64,000 nucleotides of DNA, taken from assembly GCA_029776065.1 (NCBI GenBank), contig JARVJP010000009.1, positions 260,514 to 324,513 on the forward strand. Direction: 5' to 3'. The notes beneath the pieces were generated by a model. It ran no database searches, had not been told where the DNA came from, and worked only from the letters and a program-made list of their open reading frames with translations. Both the position numbers and the translations under genes were made by a program. This document shows, in pieces, positions 42,742-52,197 of the stretch; the stretch's first letter is position 1; each line of letters starts with the position of its first letter. Origin of the DNA: Nitrososphaeria archaeon (GTDB lineage: Archaea; Thermoproteota; Nitrososphaeria; JACIWG01).

Positions 42742-44667
42742 TTAGACGTCTACCCTTGATAATCTAAGAGTATTTAGGAGGGTCAATAAAGTTAAACCAT
42801 CATCTCCTACTACGAAGGCGAACCATAGAGGAGTTAACCCAAAAAGTCCTAATGCTCCTAAAGTTAACTTAATTCCTAAAGAAACTGCTATGTTTTGTTT
42901 AGTGATGCTCATTGTCTTTCTACTTAACTTGACAAGATAGGGTATTTGCGCTAACTCGTCCTTTACCAATACTATGTCTGCTGACTCGAGGGCAACATCG
43001 ACACCACTACCGCCCATAGCTATACCGACATCTGATACAGCGAGAGCAGGTGCATCGTTGATGCCATCCCCCACCATTACCACAAAGCTGTATTTGTCTT
43101 TGATTTTCGACAAGACCTCAAGTTTATCTTCTGGAAGTAGCTCCGAATAAACGTTATCTACACCAAGCTCATGTGAAACTTGTTCTGCGATCTCTTTTTT
43201 ATCTCCACTAAGAATCATAGTGTGAATCCCTAAACTTTTTAATCTATTAATTGTTTTAGTTGCGTCCTTACGTATCGTGTCAATCAAACAAATAGAGGCT
43301 TCAGCAACTTTATTAATTGATACACAAATGGGAGTATGTCTATCGCTAACATAAAGGTCAACAATTTTATCACAATTACAACCATATTGTTGCATTAATT
43401 CTAGGTTTCCAACAGCTACCTGTACCTTATCAACAAGGCCAACTATGCCTTTCCCTGGGACTTCGGTGACGTCTTCAACAACTAGTTCATCAAGGGGTAA
43501 TTTCTGATCTGTTGCTCTTTGAACTATTGCTTGAGCTGAAGGGTGATTTGAATGCTTTTCTAAAGCTGCAGCATATTTGAGAACATTTGGATCAAGTTCA
43601 TCTTTAAAGCTGACTTCGTTTACTATAGGTTTACCCAGAGTTAATGTACCTGTTTTATCAAATAAAATAGCTTCCGCCTTTCCAATTTTTTCTATATATG
43701 CTCCTCCCTTGATAATTATCCCATTTTTGGCTGCGAGAGTTATCGCTGTAAACATAGTTGCCGGAATGGAGATTATAAAAGCACTTGGGCATGAGATGAC
43801 CAACAATATTAGTGATCTATATAACCATATTTCATATGTTCCTCCCATAATTAACGGTCCAAAACCACCTGTAAGAATCGCGAGTAAGACTACTATTGGA
43901 ACGTAGATGTGAGCAAACTTATCAACCAATCTTTCTATTGAAGCTTTTCTTTTTCGAGATTCAATAACCACCTTTGCAATCTTTGAGACGAGCGTTTCTT
44001 CGGAATCCTTAACAACCTCAACTTTAAGGCTTCCATTTAGATTTAATGTTCCGGCAAATACATAGTCACCAACATTTTTTAAAACTGGAGTTGACTCGCC
44101 ACTGACAACAGATTGGTCAACAGAGGAGGATCCATTTATTATCCTCCCATCAAGTGGTATTCGTTCACCTGGTTTTATGAGTAGTGTCATCCCAATTTTA
44201 GCTTCCTTGACACTTATCTCTCTTTCTAGCCCATTTTCAACTAATCTTGCAGTATCTGGCATGAGTTTAGAAAGACTTTCAATTGTCTTTTTTGCTCTTT
44301 CTTCAATATAATTTTCAAAATGTTCTGAGAGAGAGTATAAAAAAAGGACAGTAACTCCTTCAAATAGAAAATTTAAATACATTGCTCCAAAGGCTGCAAC
44401 TGCCATAAGAAATTCAACAGAGAACTTCTTCCCAAAAAGGAGCTTCTTTAAACCAACAGATCCAATGTAAGACCCTACAAGGGTAATAGTGATGTAATAT
44501 AGTGCGTTGGAAATAGTTACATTTCTGCGAAGAATAGGTATTTCAAAGCTAAGCAATATTTCTTGCATTAGTAACTCTATTAAAGTTGAAATCACTACCA
44601 CAACACCAAGTAAGGTTGCTATTTTGATCCAAACTTTTCTCGCATGGCGTTTATTTGATTCATTCAT
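42742..44667 (-). CDS. Heavy-metal-translocating P1B-type ATPase
   Basis: A 641-aa metal pump. The membrane metal-site motif is SCPSAFIIS (CPS rather than CPC). The phosphorylation site is FDKTGTLTLG, the actuator loop SGESTPV and the hinge GDGINDAPAL. There is no N-terminal HMA domain; the protein starts almost directly with membrane helices. A Zn/Cd/Co/Ni-type specificity is suggested by the CPS variant and the divergent NikR-like regulator, not proven. Confidence 0.9.
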   Translation of the reverse strand: MNESNKRHARKVWIKIATLLGVVVVISTLIELLMQEILLSFEIPILRRNVTISNALYYITITLVGSYIGSVGLKKLLFGKKFSVEFLMAVAAFGAMYLNFLFEGVTVLFLYSLSEHFENYIEERAKKTIESLSKLMPDTARLVENGLEREISVKEAKIGMTLLIKPGERIPLDGRIINGSSSVDQSVVSGESTPVLKNVGDYVFAGTLNLNGSLKVEVVKDSEETLVSKIAKVVIESRKRKASIERLVDKFAHIYVPIVVLLAILTGGFGPLIMGGTYEIWLYRSLILLVISCPSAFIISIPATMFTAITLAAKNGIIIKGGAYIEKIGKAEAILFDKTGTLTLGKPIVNEVSFKDELDPNVLKYAAALEKHSNHPSAQAIVQRATDQKLPLDELVVEDVTEVPGKGIVGLVDKVQVAVGNLELMQQYGCNCDKIVDLYVSDRHTPICVSINKVAEASICLIDTIRKDATKTINRLKSLGIHTMILSGDKKEIAEQVSHELGVDNVYSELLPEDKLEVLSKIKDKYSFVVMVGDGINDAPALAVSDVGIAMGGSGVDVALESADIVLVKDELAQIPYLVKLSRKTMSITKQNIAVSLGIKLTLGALGLFGLTPLWFAFVVGDDGLTLLTLLNTLRLSRVDV

Positions 44668-44713
44668 AGTTTACCACTTAAACAGGGTTTACACGCTGTA
44701 ATTTTGATCAGAT

Positions 44714-44729
44714 ACTATATTAGAATAGT
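44714..44729. promoter_or_regulatory. Inverted repeat between the ATPase and nikR-like genes
   Basis: ACTAT-attaga-ATAGT is a perfect 5-bp inverted repeat 47 nt before the ATPase start codon region and upstream of the divergent regulator. It is a candidate operator for the NikR-like protein. AT-rich sequence makes chance palindromes common, so confidence is low. Confidence 0.35.
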
Positions 44730-44787
44730 GCTAAAAATCGGGATGGAAATATTAATATAATAATAATCTAGTTATAGAATAATAATA

Positions 44788-45195
44788 GTGGTCTCTGTGA
44801 CTGTAGTTAGTATTACTCTACCAAACGACTTACTTAAGAAGTTCGATGAATTTATGGCGAATAGAGGTTACTATAGCCGCTCTGAAGCGTTCCGCGATGC
44901 TTTGAGAAGCTTGATGGAAGAAGCTGAATTTGCTAAAGTTGAATCTAGCCTCATATTTACTACTGTTATTATAACCTATGATTACGAGAGAAGAGATGTT
45001 GACTTAAAGATGACAGAAATAAAGCATGAATTTGATGACGTGATAGTGGAGAATGTTCATAGGCATGTGAATGGTATGTGTTGCTTAGAAATTTTTATCG
45101 CTCAAGGAAATAGCGAACGTATTAGAGATTTGATAGGCAGGATAAGAGGTATGCGAGGAATACAACAAGTTAAATCTGTGTTTGTCTCGTTATAA
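44788..45195 (+). CDS. nikR: NikR-like nickel-responsive regulator
   Basis: 135 aa with an N-terminal ribbon-helix-helix (VSITLPNDLLKKFDEFMANRGYYSRSEAFRDALRSL) and a C-terminal ACT-like metal domain. All NikR high-affinity nickel ligands can be placed: the H of EIKHEFDD, the HxH of ENVHRHVNG and the C of MCCLEIF. A GTG start at 44788 is likely. It is divergent from the P-type ATPase, so it probably controls that pump and its own synthesis. Confidence 0.9.
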   Translation: MVSVTVVSITLPNDLLKKFDEFMANRGYYSRSEAFRDALRSLMEEAEFAKVESSLIFTTVIITYDYERRDVDLKMTEIKHEFDDVIVENVHRHVNGMCCLEIFIAQGNSERIRDLIGRIRGMRGIQQVKSVFVSL

Positions 45196-45355
45196 AAACC
45201 CAACTCTATACAAGCCCCACCGTCATTTTTAGTACATTCACACCCATTCTGATATTTTACTATTTTGTTATTAAGGGGCATAAATTGTTCATTAAATCGA
45301 TATACTTTTCTAATTCTAATCGTTATCTGTTGTTCATAGCTAGTAAAGGTGATAG

Positions 45356-46492
45356 TATACGGATAATTTCTCAGTAGAAAAGAGGTTTGATATCGGTCCT
45401 TTAGTTACCTTTATACCTAATAAAAGATATCCTATTTACAATTGGTTCCATTTCAAAGAAGGATTCTCAAGAGACTTTGTAATTTTAATGCTAGATTCAT
45501 TTAAAGTGGTAAAAGGTGGTTGGGTTCTTGACCCGTTTTGCGGCTCTGGAACGACATTACTCGCATCAAAGGAAAAAGGTATTAACTCTGTTGGTGTTGA
45601 TGTTATGCCTCTTTGTATATTCATTTCTCAAGTCAAAACAATGGATTATAATATTGAGAAGTTAAAAGAAGTCTCAAGGAGTATCTTTGCCAAAAAATTT
45701 GTTGCACCTGATACTCGAATACTGAGCCCCCTTATAAAACGTGCTTTCACAAAGTACGCACAAGAAGATATTCTATTTTACAGAAATGTTGTAAGAGAGA
45801 TCGACGATCCGATCATAAGAAACTTTTTCACACTAGCTTTAATTATCACCTCAGAAAAGGTTTCATTTGCTTACAAAGATGGAGCTGTCATAAAAATACG
45901 TAAAGTTAAGAACATCCTACCATTCAAGCCTATGCTGAAAAGAACTATAAAGAAGATGATAAATGATCTTAAAAGGTTTGGTCCTAAAGCAGCACAAGTA
46001 AAGGTCTACCAAGGAGACGCGAGAAACCTAAGTTTTCTTGAAGACTCCACCTTTGACGCGGTAATAACATCACCTCCGTACCTAAACATTATCGACTACA
46101 TGAAAGTGTACAAGATTGAAAACGAACTCTTCTTTAACGGTTCAACAGGGCAAAGCATTCATTCATATATTGGGTTGTCTGTGAAAGAAAAATCTGATTT
46201 CTTTACCAACTTAAAGGCCCCTCCTATAGCGAAGGTGTACTTTAAGGACATGGAAAGTGCTCTCCAAGAGCAATATAGGGTTTTAAAAAAAGGGGGTTGG
46301 ATAGCTATGGTTGTTGGGGAGGGTGTATTTCCAGATCGAATTGTTCCTGTTCACAACATCCTTGCGAAATCTGCTCAAGACGTTGGTTTCCAGGTGAAGA
46401 AGATCATGTATGTTAATAAAAGAACTGTGACCGATCAAAATAGAAATAAGATTGGTACAGCTCTTGAGAGCGTGTTAATATTTAGAAAGTAA
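45356..46492 (+). CDS. DNA modification methylase, N-terminus without a standard start
   Basis: SAM-dependent N4/N6 DNA methylase. The FxGxG region VLDPFCGSGTTLLASKEKG comes before the catalytic motif VITSPPYLNIIDYMKV, a circularly permuted order. The track starts at the ATG at 45488, but the frame upstream encodes FIPNKRYPIYNWFHFKEGFSRDF, family-typical sequence, back to a TAG at 45353. No ATG, GTG or TTG occurs there. The gene is thus 5'-truncated, frameshifted or uses a rare start. No endonuclease gene is adjacent, so it is an orphan. Confidence 0.85.
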   Translation, partial: YTDNFSVEKRFDIGPLVTFIPNKRYPIYNWFHFKEGFSRDFVILMLDSFKVVKGGWVLDPFCGSGTTLLASKEKGINSVGVDVMPLCIFISQVKTMDYNIEKLKEVSRSIFAKKFVAPDTRILSPLIKRAFTKYAQEDILFYRNVVREIDDPIIRNFFTLALIITSEKVSFAYKDGAVIKIRKVKNILPFKPMLKRTIKKMINDLKRFGPKAAQVKVYQGDARNLSFLEDSTFDAVITSPPYLNIIDYMKVYKIENELFFNGSTGQSIHSYIGLSVKEKSDFFTNLKAPPIAKVYFKDMESALQEQYRVLKKGGWIAMVVGEGVFPDRIVPVHNILAKSAQDVGFQVKKIMYVNKRTVTDQNRNKIGTALESVLIFRK

Positions 46493-46619
46493 CTAAACGT
46501 CAAAACCGATCCACTTTCTAAATGATCGTTCCTCACCTGGAAAATAAATCAACAACTAATTCAGGGTCTATGCACAATAAAGTTAATTAACATCTCCATA
46601 CTTAATAAATTTGTTAATC

Positions 46620-47396
46620 ATGAGCTTCGATAGATTCCTTGAAAATGGAAGGGCAATGATACTTGCATATGATCAGGGAATAGAACACGGACCAACAGAT
46701 TTTACCCCAAAAAACGTTGACCCAAATGTCATAATGGAAATCGCAGAAAAAGGAAGATTTAACGGCATAGTCTTTCAAAAAGGACTAGCAGAAAGGTATT
46801 ACAACGGAAAAGTGCCGCTAATCCTAAAAGTTAATGGAAAGACAAACATAGTCAAAGGTGACCCGATTTCGCGACAGAACTGTTCTGTAGAATATGCTGT
46901 GAGCTTAGGAGCTAAAGCAGTTGGTTACACAATTTACCCAGGAAGCATCCACGAGAGTATCATGTTCCAAGAGTTTGGTAGAATTCAAGAAGAAGCTAGG
47001 AAGTTCGATTTAGCAGTCATTATATGGGTATATCCAAGAGGAGAAGCTGTAAAAGACGACACATCGAAGGATATAGTTGCCTACGCCGCAAGAATAGGGT
47101 TAGAACTTGGTGCAGACGCTGTTAAGATAAAATACACAGGTGACCCGGTCTCTTTTAATTGGGCTGTTAAGGCCGCAGGTAAAGCCAGGGTCCTTATGTC
47201 AGGAGGACCAAAAGCACCAACAGACGAAATATTTCTAAATCAAGTTAATGGTGTTTTAGAAGCTGGTGGAATAGGGCTTGCCGTAGGAAGGAATGTTTGG
47301 CAACATATAGACCCTTTAAAAATGAGTCGAGCACTGAGAGCGTTGGTGATAGAAAGAAAGAGTCTTGATGAAGCAATTAAGATTGTGAAAGAATAG
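46620..47396 (+). CDS. fba: Archaeal class I fructose-bisphosphate aldolase
   Basis: Archaeal-type FBA of the DeoC/FbaB family. MILAYDQGIEHGPTDF is the family start and DAVKIKYTGDP carries the Schiff-base lysine; GGPKAPTDE binds the phosphate. The preferred start is the ATG of MSFDRF at 46620. It is immediately upstream of a PPi-type phosphofructokinase, so the two successive glycolytic steps are cotranscribed. Confidence 0.93.
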   Translation: MSFDRFLENGRAMILAYDQGIEHGPTDFTPKNVDPNVIMEIAEKGRFNGIVFQKGLAERYYNGKVPLILKVNGKTNIVKGDPISRQNCSVEYAVSLGAKAVGYTIYPGSIHESIMFQEFGRIQEEARKFDLAVIIWVYPRGEAVKDDTSKDIVAYAARIGLELGADAVKIKYTGDPVSFNWAVKAAGKARVLMSGGPKAPTDEIFLNQVNGVLEAGGIGLAVGRNVWQHIDPLKMSRALRALVIERKSLDEAIKIVKE

Positions 47397-47410
47397 GGTG
47401 TTGTTTTAGA

Positions 47411-48439
47411 TTGAAGATCGGGGTACTCACTGGTGGTGGTGATTGCGCAGGGTTAAACGCTGTTATCCGTGCTGTAGTTAAACGTGCTGAAGAATATGGT
47501 TGGGGAGTAGTTGGTATAAGATATGGTTGGGCAGGTCTCATCAAATTAGACACCATGCCACTTAAATTCAAGGATGTGGCTGGTATCCAAAGGACTGGTG
47601 GCACAATTTTAAAGACCTCAAGAACAAATCCGTTTAAGTACCCTGATGGGCCTGAAACCATAATTAAGAATGCTAGGGAGCTAGGGTTGGATGCGATTGT
47701 TGCAATTGGTGGTGATGACACACTTGGTGTGGCTGCAAAACTTTGTAGAATGGGGTTAAAGATCGTTGGCGTTCCAAAAACGATGGATAACGACCTATCT
47801 GGAACAGATTTCACATTTGGTTTCGATTCGGCGGTGAATGAAGCAATGCATGCATTAGATAATATAGTGACCACAGGTGAATCGCATGATCGTGTCATGG
47901 TCGTCGAAGTGATGGGTCGCCATGCAGGTTGGGTGGCAGCATACGCAGGGATCGCAGCAGGAGCTAATCTGATATTAGTACCTGAAGAACCTATTTGCTT
48001 AGATGACATTGTCTTATTTCTAAAGGGGAGATTTGACAAAGGGGAAAAGGCTACTCTTATCGTTGTAGCAGAAGGCGCTGTTTTAAAGAATGAAACTGGT
48101 GCGTTAGCTTATGATAACAAAGTAGATGAATTTGGTCATGTTAGGCTTGGTGGAATTGGGCAGTTTCTAACTGATGAGATAAAGAAGCATTTAAAATGTG
48201 AGATAAGATGTGTTTCTCTAGGGCATACTATAAGAGGCGGACCACCTACAACATTTGATCGCGTGCTCTCAAGTCGATTTGGTCTAGCTGCTGTAGACTT
48301 GATCAAAGAGGGAAAGTTCGGGATGATGGTTGCTCTTAAAGGCACACAAGTTGTGTCAGTGAGTATAGACGATGCTACTTCTAAAATGAAGGCCCTTGAC
48401 CCAGAAATACATAAAGTTTCAAAGGCATTGATTTATTAA
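47411..48439 (+). CDS. pfkA: Phosphofructokinase, PPi-type signature
   Basis: PfkA-family kinase of 342 aa. The nucleotide loop VLTGGGDCAGLNAVIR opens the protein (TTG start at 47411). The key motif reads GGDDT; Asp in place of the glycine of GGDGS marks the PPi-dependent enzymes and excludes ATP sterically. PKTMDNDL carries the catalytic aspartate. It would interconvert F6P and FBP reversibly with pyrophosphate. This pairs with fba 14 nt upstream. Confidence 0.92.
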   Translation: MKIGVLTGGGDCAGLNAVIRAVVKRAEEYGWGVVGIRYGWAGLIKLDTMPLKFKDVAGIQRTGGTILKTSRTNPFKYPDGPETIIKNARELGLDAIVAIGGDDTLGVAAKLCRMGLKIVGVPKTMDNDLSGTDFTFGFDSAVNEAMHALDNIVTTGESHDRVMVVEVMGRHAGWVAAYAGIAAGANLILVPEEPICLDDIVLFLKGRFDKGEKATLIVVAEGAVLKNETGALAYDNKVDEFGHVRLGGIGQFLTDEIKKHLKCEIRCVSLGHTIRGGPPTTFDRVLSSRFGLAAVDLIKEGKFGMMVALKGTQVVSVSIDDATSKMKALDPEIHKVSKALIY

Positions 48440-48470
48440 CTTTCCAAACTATTAAACAAAGCTGAAATAA

Positions 48471-48770
48471 CTAGTATAAGTAGGCCTCTTTTATAGTCTT
48501 CACCATTTTCTTGAGAGCGTCATAAACCTCTTGTCCACTGCTATAAAGAAAGGTCTCATCCATCGAATCACTGCTGACTATTGTAATAACGTATTCTTGG
48601 CCTGTCTTATTTATGAAGATTTTTACCATTTTTTCATTTTTCATTAAAGCATTTAACTTAATCCCTTCATCTAGTTCTATTGATGAAACCTTCTCTTCTA
48701 ACTCGTCTAAATTTAATCTTCTAACCCAGGGCACATAATCTTCATAACATTTCCTTTTTCTTTTACTCAT
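48471..48770 (-). CDS. Hypothetical protein
   Basis: About 100 aa from the start MSKRKRKCYEDYVPWVRRLNLDELEE. Predicted mixed helices and strands (ITIVSSDSMDETFLYSSGQEVYDAL) suggest a small globular domain. I do not recognise the family. It is divergent from the CysRS-like gene with a short shared spacer. Confidence 0.6.
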   Translation of the reverse strand: MSKRKRKCYEDYVPWVRRLNLDELEEKVSSIELDEGIKLNALMKNEKMVKIFINKTGQEYVITIVSSDSMDETFLYSSGQEVYDALKKMVKTIKEAYLY

Positions 48771-48813
48771 AAAGTCACGCATAACTTAAATATCATCAAG
48801 AATTTAAGTTTTG

Positions 48814-49989
48814 ATGTCTATGAATATATTTACAACAAATAAGAGGTCAGTAGTCGAACTTAAGCCTAGGTTACATAATCATTTCTTGATCCAAGTATGT
48901 GGTCCAACTCTATACGATGGACTTCACTTAGGCCACGTAAGAACCTTTTTGTTTTTTGACGTGCTAGCTCGTTTTCTAAAGCATTCTGGATACAAAGTTA
49001 GCTTTAGCATAAATTTCACCGATATCGATGAAGAAGTTTTCTACAAGGCTAGAAAGGAAGGAACTTCATTCGAGGCTGTTTCAAACAAGTTTTGCACACT
49101 AACTCTTAACACCTTTAAGGTTTTGAATATAAAGACACCTACAAATTACCCACGTTCTTCTGAGAGCGTTGAGAAAAGTATCGAAATAATTAAATCTCTG
49201 ATATTAAATGGTTTTGCTTACGAACTCAACGGAAACGTTTTCTTCGAATTTGATAAGTTATATGACAAAGGCCCTGTTTCAAGCTTAAGCAAGGAAATTT
49301 TACTCGACTTGAGGCTCGACTCATATAAGGGGAAAAGAGGGCCATTAGACTTCCTTCTATGGTACAAAACCGATCGGCACCCGAACTGGCCTTCTCCTTG
49401 GAGCTCGGGAAGACCAGGATGGCATCTACAAGATGTAGTTATGGCTAACGCCGTGTTTAATGGTCCTCACGACCTTCACGGCGGTGCAGTTGAGTTGATA
49501 TATCCTCATCACGACTTTATTGAATGTTTAGGCAGAGCTGTAGAAAGTGTTAACCCGTACGTCCCGTATTGGGTTCATACGTGCATATTATTGATTGGAG
49601 GAAAGAAGATGTCAAAGTCAGAAGGTAATGTAATCTATGTTGATGATCTTCTTAAAAAATTCAGTTCCGAATCTATTAGAACATATTTTCTTTCAACAAA
49701 TAGAGAGATGGTGATTGACTTCGAAGAAGACAACCTAATTAAATACGACGAAATGATAAAATCTTTAAGGATGGAATTGGATAAGTGTAAAGGTGGTTAT
49801 TCTCCACCTTCTAAAGACGTACTTGTGCTTAAAAGGTCAATCATTGAATCTTTATCAGAAAATATGAATACTAATAAAGCACTTGAGTTATGTATTCAAA
49901 TGGTTCAGTTAGTAAAAGAAGGAGGAATTAATGTTGAAGTCGTCAAAGAAATCTTTCAAATACTTGGTTTGGATTACCTTCTACTCTAA
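48814..49989 (+). CDS. Cysteinyl-tRNA synthetase-like protein lacking zinc ligands
   Basis: Class I synthetase fold of the CysRS family: VCGPTLYDGLHLGHVRTF holds HIGH and KKMSKSEGN holds KMSKS. It is 391 aa, shorter than typical CysRS (about 460), with a reduced C-terminal tRNA-binding part. The catalytic zinc that selects cysteine normally uses Cys-Cys-His-Glu. Here the second Cys (WHIEC in E. coli) is WHLQD, and the Glu of PHHENE is PHHDFI. It may charge cysteine differently or be a MshC-like or other ligase. Confidence 0.8.
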   Translation: MSMNIFTTNKRSVVELKPRLHNHFLIQVCGPTLYDGLHLGHVRTFLFFDVLARFLKHSGYKVSFSINFTDIDEEVFYKARKEGTSFEAVSNKFCTLTLNTFKVLNIKTPTNYPRSSESVEKSIEIIKSLILNGFAYELNGNVFFEFDKLYDKGPVSSLSKEILLDLRLDSYKGKRGPLDFLLWYKTDRHPNWPSPWSSGRPGWHLQDVVMANAVFNGPHDLHGGAVELIYPHHDFIECLGRAVESVNPYVPYWVHTCILLIGGKKMSKSEGNVIYVDDLLKKFSSESIRTYFLSTNREMVIDFEEDNLIKYDEMIKSLRMELDKCKGGYSPPSKDVLVLKRSIIESLSENMNTNKALELCIQMVQLVKEGGINVEVVKEIFQILGLDYLLL

Positions 49990-50023
49990 CCTAAAAGCTT
50001 GAGCTAACAAGTCGAACTTCACT

Positions 50024-50428
50024 TTAAATTCTATAGACATCTTTTATCTTTTTTCTGAATATGTCCTTAGGAATTACTCCAACCGTTTTATCAACAAGTC
50101 TTCCATCTTTAAAGTAAAGTATTGTAGGAACACTCATGATGTAATATTTCTCTGATGTTGCAGGATTTTCATCCACATTTATTTTTGCAAAGGTTATCGA
50201 AGTCACCTCCTTTGCAAGCGCTTCAAATGTTGGCGTCATTATCTTGCAAGGGCCACACCAATCAGCAAAGAAGTCTACAATAACGTTCTTTTTCTCTTGT
50301 AAGAAGGAATCGAAGTTTCCATCGTTTAAATGATGTAACTTTTGTTTCTCAACCTCTTGGTACTGACTCTGACTAACGATTCCGTTAAACTTTTTCTTCA
50401 ATATTCTAGAAAGTTCTTCGTCGCTCAT
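50024..50428 (-). CDS. trx: Thioredoxin
   Basis: 134 aa with the redox motif FADWCGPCKIMTP and the cis-proline segment MSVPTILYFKDG. An N-terminal extension of about 25 residues (SRILKKKFNGIVSQ...) precedes the fold. It reduces protein disulfides in the cytoplasm. It is a single-gene unit, convergent with the CysRS-like gene. Confidence 0.94.
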   Translation of the reverse strand: MSDEELSRILKKKFNGIVSQSQYQEVEKQKLHHLNDGNFDSFLQEKKNVIVDFFADWCGPCKIMTPTFEALAKEVTSITFAKINVDENPATSEKYYIMSVPTILYFKDGRLVDKTVGVIPKDIFRKKIKDVYRI

Positions 50429-50617
50429 GGTTTCCGCACACTTTATAGTTGAATATAAAAATTTCGAGTTGTTTAAAATATTTTGTATATTTGACAGTAA
50501 GTCGTTTGAATAGGTTAGATCATTTTAATGCGAAATTCTAACTCTTACTACTAAAGGAGAATGGTTTGATTAGAAAATGTTTATATCTGGTATCAATGTT
50601 TATTTACATTTGATAAA

Positions 50618-50992
50618 ATGCACCCAATTTGCGAAATTTCTTCCAAGTACCTATTACCTGTTTTTAGGTCTAGAATTGTAAATATTTTAATAAACGAACG
50701 CGGTTTAACACAGGTCGAAGTCGCAGAGCTTTTAGATATTTCACAAGCGACAGTCAGCTTATACATTGGACAGAAAAGAGGATTTAGCAGAAAGTTTACC
50801 TCTTTATTTGACTTCGATATTATAGACCAGTATGCACACTCCTTTGTCGAAGAAGTCACGGACTCGTCTTCAGCAAAGGCAATGGAATACTTCTGCGCAT
50901 TATGTAATGATATGAAGCGAAAAGGTATGTTATGCACAATCCATAAAAGCATAGGTGGTGCACCCCCTAACTGTAAGATTTGTATAAAATAG
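50618..50992 (+). CDS. HTH regulator with C-terminal cysteine cluster
   Basis: The N-terminal helix-turn-helix reads NERGLTQVEVAELLDISQATVSLYIGQKR. The C-terminal part has CALC...C..H...CKIC, a set of cysteines and a histidine that could bind zinc or an iron-sulfur cluster. Short archaeal regulators of this form are known with various metabolic targets. The start at the ATG 50618 follows a TATA-like aaaatgtttatatctgg region. Confidence 0.8.
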   Translation: MHPICEISSKYLLPVFRSRIVNILINERGLTQVEVAELLDISQATVSLYIGQKRGFSRKFTSLFDFDIIDQYAHSFVEEVTDSSSAKAMEYFCALCNDMKRKGMLCTIHKSIGGAPPNCKICIK

Positions 50993-51038
50993 AGGGACAT
51001 ACTTTTATAACGAAGGTCCTATAACATTAATTTAAGGT

Positions 51039-51926
51039 TTGGATCGCCATTTCGAGATGCATTCAATTATAAGGAGAAGGGAAAGAGGTCCTGACTTGAT
51101 TCTATATTCGATTCCAATGCTATCTAAAGACCAATTTTATGGGGCAATTCAAGATTTTGCTAAGGCTGGGTTTAAGGTTTTCCTTTTAAATGTTCACTTA
51201 GGAACCAAATTCACTGGTAGAAGGGTGGAAGAATGGTTTCTAAATGATCACTATGGCCAACCACCTCATAATGTAGTTATTCGTTGTAGGAATCAAGCAA
51301 GTTACGTGAAAATTTATGCTAATGGCAAGATAATATCAACATTCGAAATAGAGCCAGTCATTATCAATTTCATCAAAAACTTTCACTTATATAAAAGAGT
51401 TTTAAGGAGTTTTCCAAACACTTTGCCCGAAAGATTTGAAAATGATTATTTCAGATACTTTTACCAGCCTGGTCGTTTAGATGTTTTCCTTAAAACAAGG
51501 TTCGAATACCCAAAGTCTATTTGGCTAGCTAACAGGAAAGAGAATAAACTCTACTTATTAGATGACGAATTACTAACTTTAAAGACTTTGGCTAAAATAA
51601 CAATACCAAGCTATATCGAAGCTAATTTCAATTTTCTGTTCACTAAAGACATCTTTAATTCGATCACTAAACCGGGTATGAGACCAATATTCAGAGGAAA
51701 AATTTTGGTTAAAACCTTTATCGAACAGATAGATGCTTTATTAGGAAGACCATTCCCAAGGAACCTTAAAGGGTTGAAGAGTTTCATCATACCAGAGGAT
51801 TCCAAGTTCATCTTCCACAAACCAAGAGTTAAAATTGAAGGGAAACACTTGAGGTATCTTTTTAAAATATTGAAGAACTATTGCTATGATTCTTATCATA
51901 TCACGAATGCGTCTGATTTAATCTAA
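51039..51926 (+). CDS. Hypothetical protein
   Basis: 295 aa from a TTG (51039) or ATG (51057) start. Sequences such as DLILYSIPMLSKDQFYGAIQDFAKAGFKVFLLNVH suggest an alpha/beta N-terminal domain, and the C-terminal half is basic and helical. No conserved catalytic motif is evident and I do not recognise the family. It is followed by tRNA-Glu. Confidence 0.6.
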   Translation: MDRHFEMHSIIRRRERGPDLILYSIPMLSKDQFYGAIQDFAKAGFKVFLLNVHLGTKFTGRRVEEWFLNDHYGQPPHNVVIRCRNQASYVKIYANGKIISTFEIEPVIINFIKNFHLYKRVLRSFPNTLPERFENDYFRYFYQPGRLDVFLKTRFEYPKSIWLANRKENKLYLLDDELLTLKTLAKITIPSYIEANFNFLFTKDIFNSITKPGMRPIFRGKILVKTFIEQIDALLGRPFPRNLKGLKSFIIPEDSKFIFHKPRVKIEGKHLRYLFKILKNYCYDSYHITNASDLI

Positions 51927-52015
51927 TTAAAGAAAATGAAACCTTCTGAGCCCTTCCTTTTAAACATTAAAAACAAAAACATTATAAATATAACAAAAAC
52001 TCCACAAATAAACGT

Positions 52016-52091
52016 GCTCCGATGGTGTAGTCCGGTCAAGCATGTCGGCCTTTCGAGCCGTAGATCCCGGGTTCAAATCCCGGTCGGAGCA
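52016..52091 (+). tRNA. tRNA-Glu(TTC)
   Basis: The acceptor GCTCCGA/TCGGAGC has discriminator A. The anticodon loop ctTTCga lies on a GGC/GCC-centred stem. A TATA-like attataaatataac lies about 35 nt upstream. The neighbouring insertion sequence begins about 100 nt downstream. Confidence 0.96.
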
Positions 52092-52197
52092 CTTAAACCC
52101 TCCGTTTAGAATCGCCACCAGATTTTGTTACAACATCACCAAAACTACTTATAGATGTCTCTTAAATATGACTAATTTTAGGTGCTTTAACTTTGAT

